From NCBI GenBank assembly GCA_902488965.1, contig CABTYA010000043.1, positions 1 through 8,105 on the forward strand: a stretch of 8,105 bases of DNA, written 5' to 3'. The notes under the pieces were generated by a model. It worked only from the letters and a program-made list of their open reading frames with translations. It made no database searches and was not told where the DNA came from. The stretch is from an uncultured Veillonellaceae bacterium. Lineage in GTDB: Bacteria > Bacillota > Negativicutes > Veillonellales > Negativicoccaceae. Below, piece by piece: positions 4,365-8,105 of this stretch. Within the stretch, counting starts at the first letter, position 1, and each line of letters opens with the position of its first letter. The position numbers and the translations under genes are program-made.

Positions 4365-5819
4365 TTAGGACTTCAGTTTTTTCGCGGTATCTTCCGCCCA
4401 TTCCTTCGCATCGTCTTTGGCTTCTACCGCTTTCTCTTTGACATCGCCCGCCACATCTTTCGCTTTGTCTTTAGCATCCGCCGCCGCGTCTTTCACGTCG
4501 TCCGCGACATCTTCCGCTTTGTCTTTGGCCTTTGCCGCTGCGTCTTTGACATCGGCTTTGACTTCGTCGGCCGCTTCACTCGCCGCTTCTCCCGCCTTTT
4601 GGGCGTCGCGTTTGAATTCTTCGGCTTTTTCATGGACACGTTCTTTGAACTGCGCATGCTGTTCCTGCGCCTGTTCTTTCCAATCGGCCGCTTTGTCTTT
4701 CGCCCGTTCTTTCAGGTCTTCGCTGTCGTCCTTGATTTCATCGACTTTGCGGTCGAGTTTTTCTTTCCAGTCGCCTGCGGCTTCGTGTGCCTGTTCTTTG
4801 GCTTTCGCCGCACGTTCTTTCGCTTCTTCCGCGACTTCCGAGACTTTTTCTTTCCATTCCGAGGCCAGTTCGCCCGTCGTTTCCTTCGTCACTTCCAAGA
4901 CTCCTTTCGCCAATGCCTTCTTATCATCAATCGTCGCCTGCGATACGCCGAGCATCAACAGCAGGTCGGTGACGGCTTTGTCCGCGACACGGGCGGCTTT
5001 GCCCAGTCCGCGGCCGGCGGTTTCTTTCATTTCTTCTTTGGCTTCGGCGCCGAAGTGTTTGGTTTCATCGCCGAGCGGTTCGTCTTTTTGCGGATTGTCG
5101 GCCAATTCTTCAACTTTGGCTTCCCCTTCCGCCTTGAGGTCGGAGAATTTTTCCACATAGGGCTGCATATCGACCGGCATGCCGTCTTTGACCCACGACT
5201 GTGCGACACGGCCCAGTCCGTAGGTGACCGAAATCGCAACCGGTACCGACAAACCCGGCAACGGAATCATCGCAATCGCCACTTTGCCGACGACACGCGC
5301 ACCGAATGCACCGAGGAATCCCATAATCGCCCGATCGGAGAGCTTGACACCGTAGACCTTCGCCAAGCGGCCGATCATGTACACTTCATTGGCCATCAGC
5401 GCAATCCCGCTGACCAGCGGCGTCAACGCCAAGACGCCGGCACGTGCCGCACCCCAGCGAATGAGGTTTTCCGCCGCTTCATCTTCTTCGTTGAGCGGGC
5501 GGGGATCGGAATGCGTACGGCGGGTGCCGTCACTGTCCGCCCGACGATGCGGGCAACGGCCGCCTTCACGCGGTTCGTCATGCGTGCGGCGCGTACCGTC
5601 GCTGTCTTCGCGACGATGCGGGCAATGACCGCCTTCGTGTTTGTCCGCGTGTCCTTCCCCGTAGCAGCAAGCATGCTCGCCTTCGTGGTGATGATGGTGA
5701 TGATGTCCCGATCCGCCTTCGTGACGGTGCGGGCAGCGTCCTTCTTTTTCTTGTGTATCCGTTTCTCCCGTGGCCACGACTTCTTCGGAAATCATGTCTT
5801 CATGTTCGTGTTGTTTCAT
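4365..5819 (-). CDS. His/Cys-rich, DUF697-like and LEA-like three-part protein
   Basis: A 484-residue protein of unknown function in three parts. Residues 1-108 are disordered and metal-ligand rich: 19 His and 5 Cys, seven consecutive His at 39-45, a CC pair (51-52), and three CPHR motifs (C29, C66, C89), the last two within a 23-residue repeat. Residues ~115-212 are hydrophobic and Gly/Ala-rich (AGVLALTPLVSGIALMANE, MIPLPGLSVPVAISVTYGLG) with the look of a DUF697/YcjF-type membrane helical domain; this match is by eye. Residues ~225-484 are an almost uninterrupted charged Ala/Lys/Glu/Asp helix with no Cys, resembling group 3 LEA desiccation proteins and ending in three 18-residue repeats. 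The start is ATG 5819, with AAAGGAG (5835-5829) nine bases upstream. Likely envelope or membrane stress protection with metal binding (inference). First gene of an operon with the DUF1232 gene. Confidence 0.9.
   Translation of the reverse strand: MKQHEHEDMISEEVVATGETDTQEKEGRCPHRHEGGSGHHHHHHHEGEHACCYGEGHADKHEGGHCPHRREDSDGTRRTHDEPREGGRCPHRRADSDGTRRTHSDPRPLNEEDEAAENLIRWGAARAGVLALTPLVSGIALMANEVYMIGRLAKVYGVKLSDRAIMGFLGAFGARVVGKVAIAMIPLPGLSVPVAISVTYGLGRVAQSWVKDGMPVDMQPYVEKFSDLKAEGEAKVEELADNPQKDEPLGDETKHFGAEAKEEMKETAGRGLGKAARVADKAVTDLLLMLGVSQATIDDKKALAKGVLEVTKETTGELASEWKEKVSEVAEEAKERAAKAKEQAHEAAGDWKEKLDRKVDEIKDDSEDLKERAKDKAADWKEQAQEQHAQFKERVHEKAEEFKRDAQKAGEAASEAADEVKADVKDAAAKAKDKAEDVADDVKDAAADAKDKAKDVAGDVKEKAVEAKDDAKEWAEDTAKKLKS
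4392..4553 (-). repeat. Three tandem 54-bp (18-residue) LEA-like repeats
   Basis: Units at 4553-4500, 4499-4446 and 4445-4392 encode DVKDAAAKAKDKAEDVAD, DVKDAAADAKDKAKDVAG and DVKEKAVEAKDDAKEWAE. The first two are nearly identical and the third has diverged. Eighteen residues equal five turns of an alpha helix, so Asp/Lys and Ala faces stay in register. The similarity suggests growth by tandem duplication. Confidence 0.85.
5496..5630 (-). repeat. Two tandem ~69-bp repeats encoding CPHRR-SDGTRRTH units
   Basis: Residues 64-86 and 87-108 of the His/Cys-rich protein repeat the order [GH/GR]-CPHRR-x-DSDGTRRTH-x-x-P-R. Cys66 and Cys89 are 23 residues apart. A partial copy (GRCPHRHEGG) occurs at 27-36. 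Each unit carries one Cys and several His, suggesting duplicated metal-binding modules. Confidence 0.85.
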
Positions 5820-5861
5820 CGCATGTCACTCCTTTGACAAATCAAAGTTATCCGTGTCTTT

Positions 5862-5870
5862 ATTATATCA
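5862..5870 (-). promoter_or_regulatory. Extended -10 promoter of the LEA-like/DUF1232 operon
   Basis: The minus strand reads TGATATAAT: a consensus TATAAT (5867-5862) preceded by TGn (5870-5868), in an AT-rich patch within GC-rich surroundings. No good TTGACA lies 16-18 bases upstream (5885-5890 reads CGACAA), as expected for an extended -10 promoter. Transcription would start near 5855, leaving a leader of about 35 bases with the AAAGGAG ribosome site. Confidence 0.75.
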
Positions 5871-5890
5871 TATTTTTCGATATCTTGTCG

Positions 5891-5910
5891 GAATCCGGGC
5901 AAACGGATTC
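5891..5910. repeat. Perfect 7-bp inverted repeat upstream of the LEA-like operon promoter
   Basis: GAATCCG (5891-5897) and CGGATTC (5904-5910) flank a six-base spacer GGCAAA. There is no T-run on either side, so it is not an obvious terminator. It lies at roughly -36 to -55 from the predicted start of the operon, a position suited to an activator or repressor. Function is not shown. Confidence 0.45.
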
Positions 5911-6002
5911 CTCGCGCGCCTCGCCTTGCCCCCGGCCGACCGCCCGAATACGGGCCATGCGCCGCCCCAAAATTTTCCGTCAATACGGTTTCGTTTTGGC
6001 CG

Positions 6003-6037
6003 CAAAATAAAAAACGGCGGAGTCCGTCTCCGCCGTT
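6003..6037 (-). terminator. Intrinsic terminator after the SDR gene
   Basis: On the minus strand, a 10-bp perfect stem (AACGGCGGAG, 6037-6028, with its complement at 6022-6013) closes a five-base loop and is followed by TTTTATTTTG (6012-6003). It begins nine bases after the SDR stop codon and ends the operon coming from the right edge. Confidence 0.95.
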
Positions 6038-6045
6038 GCTGTCAT

Positions 6046-6765
6046 TCAGCGTGCCGTCAAGCCGCCGTCCACCGTCCACCAGGCGCCTGTAACAAATCCC
6101 GCCGCCGGCGACAACAAAAAATCGATGACCGCCGCGACTTCCGCCGCCGTACCGATCCGTCCGAGAGGGTACAACGCCCCCAGCTCCGTCCGTTCCTCGG
6201 GTGTCGGATACAGCGTGCGCGTCGCGGGCGTGTCGATATCGCCGGGCAGAACGCAGTTCACCCGCACGCCGTAAATCGACCACTCCGCACTGAGCGAGCG
6301 GCTGTACGCCGCCACCGCCCCCTTCGTCGCCGCATAGGTACTGGCACCGACGTTGCCGTTGATCGCCGCGTCGGAAGCGACGGTCACCACTGCGCCTCGC
6401 GCGCGGCGCAGATACGGGAACATCGCCCGGCAGAGCGCCATCGTGCCATACAGATTGACCGCCATATCACGGGCGGCGGCCGCCGCCGTTTCTTCCGCCG
6501 CCAAGCACTCGCGGTAGACCCCCGCCGCCGTCACCAGACCGATCGGCGTGCCGTGTGCCGCCGCCGTCCGCACCGCCCGCTCGACATCGTCCGCGACGGT
6601 CACGTCGCCCGCCGCAAACACGGCGGTCGGTACTTGCTCGCAAGCCGCTTGGCCGCGCGCCGCATCGCGCCCCATCAGAACGGGAACAAGACCGCGCGCC
6701 GCCACCGCCGCCGCCGTCGCCAGACCGATTCCCGACGTACCGCCCGAAATCAATACCGTTTCCAT
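6046..6765 (-). CDS. Short-chain dehydrogenase/reductase (SDR family)
   Basis: A classical SDR oxidoreductase of 239 residues, cytoplasmic. The Rossmann nucleotide motif SGGTSGIG is at residues 7-14, D54-V55 contacts adenine, and the active-site tetrad is N104 (MAVNLYG), S131 (VASDAA), Y144 and K148 (YAATK). PGDIDTP (174-180) and the C-terminal VDGG (232-235) are typical. R33 just after strand 2 (LMGRD) favours NADP(H) over NAD(H). The family's NNAG is altered to VTAAG (78-82). The substrate cannot be predicted; FabG-like reductases share this architecture. Two adjacent ATGs exist. GGGAGG (6777-6772) is six bases from ATG 6765 but only three from ATG 6768, so 6765 is preferred. The start overlaps the stop of the TSUP gene, showing translational coupling. 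Confidence 0.93.
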   Translation of the reverse strand: METVLISGGTSGIGLATAAAVAARGLVPVLMGRDAARGQAACEQVPTAVFAAGDVTVADDVERAVRTAAAHGTPIGLVTAAGVYRECLAAEETAAAAARDMAVNLYGTMALCRAMFPYLRRARGAVVTVASDAAINGNVGASTYAATKGAVAAYSRSLSAEWSIYGVRVNCVLPGDIDTPATRTLYPTPEERTELGALYPLGRIGTAAEVAAVIDFLLSPAAGFVTGAWWTVDGGLTAR

Positions 6766-7553
6766 CATTGTCCTCCCGCCAAATATTGCCAGCCCAGCCG
6801 CAGAATCATCGATCCCGTCACCAACATGAAAACAATCCGTACAAATCCCGCACCGCGGCTCATCGCCGTCCGCGCGCCGACATAGCCGCCCGCCGTCATG
6901 CCGCAGGCCATCACCACGCCGTAGAGAAGATGCACCTCGCCGACCGTCAGGAAAAACAGCAAACTGCCCAAATTGCTCCCCAGATTGAGGACACGGCTGT
7001 TGCCCGACGCATGCACAAAATCAAACCCCAGCGTGGCAAACGCCATCATGAAAAAGGCGCCCGTCCCCGGTCCGATAAAGCCGTCGTAAAACGCAAACGC
7101 CATCGTCATCAGTACCATCAACAGCCAAATTTTCGTCCGCTCGCCCCGATAGCTCGCCACACGTCCCAAATCTTTTTTCAGCAGGACGAAACCGCTCACC
7201 GCCAGCAGCGCCGCAATGATTATCGGCTCAAGGTACATCGGCGGCACATGCATGACCGTATACGAGCCGAGTGCGGCCGCCGCCACCGCCACGGGAAAAA
7301 GCCGCATGACCAACCGCTTGCGGACCCGGCCGCCGCGCCAAAACGTCACGCTTGCCGTTACCACGCCGGCAATCGCCGCCAATTTATTCGTGCCCAGTGC
7401 CGTCGTCGGCGGTATCCCCGTCAGGAGAACCGCCGGCAGAGAAATCACGCCCCCGCCGCCGACGATAGCGTCAATCCACGCCGCCAAAAATCCCGCCGCC
7501 AGCAGCAACGCCAACGTCCACCAGGAAACATCCGTACTCCACCATTCCATCAT
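6765..7553 (-). CDS. TSUP family membrane permease (TauE/SafE, YfcA-like)
   Basis: A 262-residue integral membrane protein, largely hydrophobic helices with short loops. It shows the two half-repeats of the family: WIDAIVGGGGVISLPAVLL (26-44) followed by ALGTNKLAA (52-60), and YDGFIGPGTGAFFMMAF (156-172) followed by SRVLNLGSNLGSLL (186-199). These match E. coli YfcA closely (GFIDSIAGGGG, ATNKL, FYDGFFGPAAGSF). The family exports or imports small organosulfur or organic anions; the substrate here is unknown. The start is ATG 7553 (or the next ATG, 7550), one base after the stop of the deacetylase gene, with GGGTGAG as a weak ribosome site, so reinitiation is likely. The frame extends to 7604, but those extra residues (MRPKVWNWYSYRNWSGE) lie within the upstream gene and are not family-like. 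Confidence 0.92.
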   Translation of the reverse strand: MMEWWSTDVSWWTLALLLAAGFLAAWIDAIVGGGGVISLPAVLLTGIPPTTALGTNKLAAIAGVVTASVTFWRGGRVRKRLVMRLFPVAVAAAALGSYTVMHVPPMYLEPIIIAALLAVSGFVLLKKDLGRVASYRGERTKIWLLMVLMTMAFAFYDGFIGPGTGAFFMMAFATLGFDFVHASGNSRVLNLGSNLGSLLFFLTVGEVHLLYGVVMACGMTAGGYVGARTAMSRGAGFVRIVFMLVTGSMILRLGWQYLAGGQ

Positions 7554-7554
7554 C

Positions 7555-8105
7555 TCACCCGACCAATTCCGATACGAATACCAATTCCACACCTTCGGCC
7601 TCAATCTCGTCGATCATCGTCCGCAATGCGGCCGCGGTCGTCGGCCGGGCATGCCCGATGACAACGGCGGTGCCGTCGCGCTGCGCGATTCGGACGGCTT
7701 CACGGATTTGCCCGCAGATGGCCGCCTCGTCAGCCGAGTTATCCAAAAAGAGCGCATTGGCATTCGTCGCAACGCCCATCTCGCGGGCTGTCGCCATGCC
7801 GACACTCGATGCCGCCGTGCGACTGTCCACATAAAACAGATGCCGTGCCTGCGCTTCCGCGAGAACCGCCCGCATGACCCGCGCGTCCGAAGTCGCTTTC
7901 GAGCCTTGGTGATTGTTGAACCCGATAATATACGGAACGGCGTCCATCGCGGCGGCCGCCGTTTGGCGGATCTGCGCATCGCTCATCGCGGTCCGGATCG
8001 TCGTCGGCTCTTGGCCCGCACCGCCGAAGGATTCCATCGGCAGATGCAGCAGGGTTTCCATTTCCCCCGCATGGCCCCGTTCCGCCCCCCCCCTACCCGA
8101 CCCCC
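7555..8105 (-). CDS. Divergent polysaccharide deacetylase (YibQ-type), 5' end outside window
   Basis: C-terminal ~180 residues of a divergent polysaccharide deacetylase (family Polysacc_deac_2/YibQ), usually exported and found in diderm bacteria; its true substrate is unclear. Motifs in order: LLHLPMES, GFNNHQGSKATSD, LFYVDSRTAASSVGMATAREMGV, NALFLDN, AVVIGHARPTT and a terminal LVFVSELV. The N-terminal half with the IDDxG motif and any signal peptide is missing. An ATG at 8061 exists, but the frame stays open to the window edge and LLHLPME is normally internal, so 8061 is not the start. The 8081-8105 stretch is C-rich with long homopolymers, so the last eight codons at the edge are unreliable. 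First visible gene of the operon with the TSUP permease and SDR. Confidence 0.88.
   Translation of the reverse strand, partial: GSGRGGAERGHAGEMETLLHLPMESFGGAGQEPTTIRTAMSDAQIRQTAAAAMDAVPYIIGFNNHQGSKATSDARVMRAVLAEAQARHLFYVDSRTAASSVGMATAREMGVATNANALFLDNSADEAAICGQIREAVRIAQRDGTAVVIGHARPTTAAALRTMIDEIEAEGVELVFVSELVG

Noticed and set aside
4392..4553. Regular 54-bp repeats as a possible CRISPR or mobile element
   Set aside because: They are contiguous, in frame, without spacers, and encode a continuous helix.
5685..5705. Seven-histidine run that looks like an engineered His tag
   Set aside because: The codons mix CAT and CAC and the run is embedded in a larger native His/Cys-rich segment with repeats; no vector sequence is near.
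3783..5837. A 684-codon open frame on the plus strand
   Set aside because: It lies opposite the LEA-like gene and reads as a Phe/Arg/His-rich low-complexity translation. It has no ribosome site and begins inside the zinc-ribbon gene, while the minus frame has good signals and domain character.
5891..5910. Inverted repeat as an intrinsic terminator
   Set aside because: The stem is only seven bases and no T-run follows on either strand.
5770..7661. Two long plus-strand frames (5770-6885 and 6555-7661)
   Set aside because: They are Arg/Pro/His-rich shadows of the SDR and TSUP genes, cross a terminator, and have no recognisable motif.

Overview
The window looks like chromosome from a moderately GC-rich Firmicute, most plausibly a diderm Negativicute (Veillonellaceae/Selenomonadaceae-like). 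This is inferred from four things: a T-box riboswitch before thrS, textbook SigA-type hexamers, strong GGAGG ribosome sites, and a YibQ-type divergent polysaccharide deacetylase, a family common in outer-membrane bacteria. It is dense, gene-rich sequence with no mobile element, CRISPR array, tRNA or rRNA that I can see. All genes but one are on the minus strand, so the biological order runs from high to low coordinates.

Right block (8105-6003): a three-gene overlapping operon. It holds a YibQ-type divergent polysaccharide deacetylase cut by the window edge, a YfcA-like TSUP membrane permease and an SDR oxidoreductase, and ends at a strong intrinsic terminator. The last ~25 bases are C-rich and may be a low-quality contig end.

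Middle block (5910-3973): an extended -10 promoter, with a perfect inverted repeat just upstream, drives a two-gene operon. The first product is an unusual 484-residue protein with a His/Cys-rich N-terminus, a hydrophobic DUF697-like core and a long LEA-like charged helical tail with 18-residue repeats. The second is a small DUF1232 (YkvA-like) membrane protein. A bidirectional terminator separates this operon from the only plus-strand gene, a 65-residue double-CxxC zinc-ribbon protein.

Left-middle block (3699-1181): a consensus promoter (TTGACA-N17-TACAAT) drives four genes, each joined to the next by a 4-base ATGA overlap. They are a hotdog acyl-CoA thioesterase, glutamate racemase (murI), an unrecognised membrane-anchored protein and a CofE-like (F420-0:glutamate ligase family) protein. 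The stop codon of the last gene lies inside the -35 box of the next promoter.

Left block (1184-1): a second promoter with the same hexamers transcribes a threonine T-box leader with an ACC specifier, the T-box motif and a terminator/antiterminator. This controls thrS, of which 297 N-terminal codons are present, including an intact editing domain. No separate terminator lies between the murI operon and thrS, so the T-box terminator may also end or couple the upstream operon.

The best candidates for something undescribed are the His/Cys-rich/DUF697-like/LEA-like protein with its DUF1232 partner, and the glutamate racemase paired with a CofE-like ligase and an unknown membrane protein.
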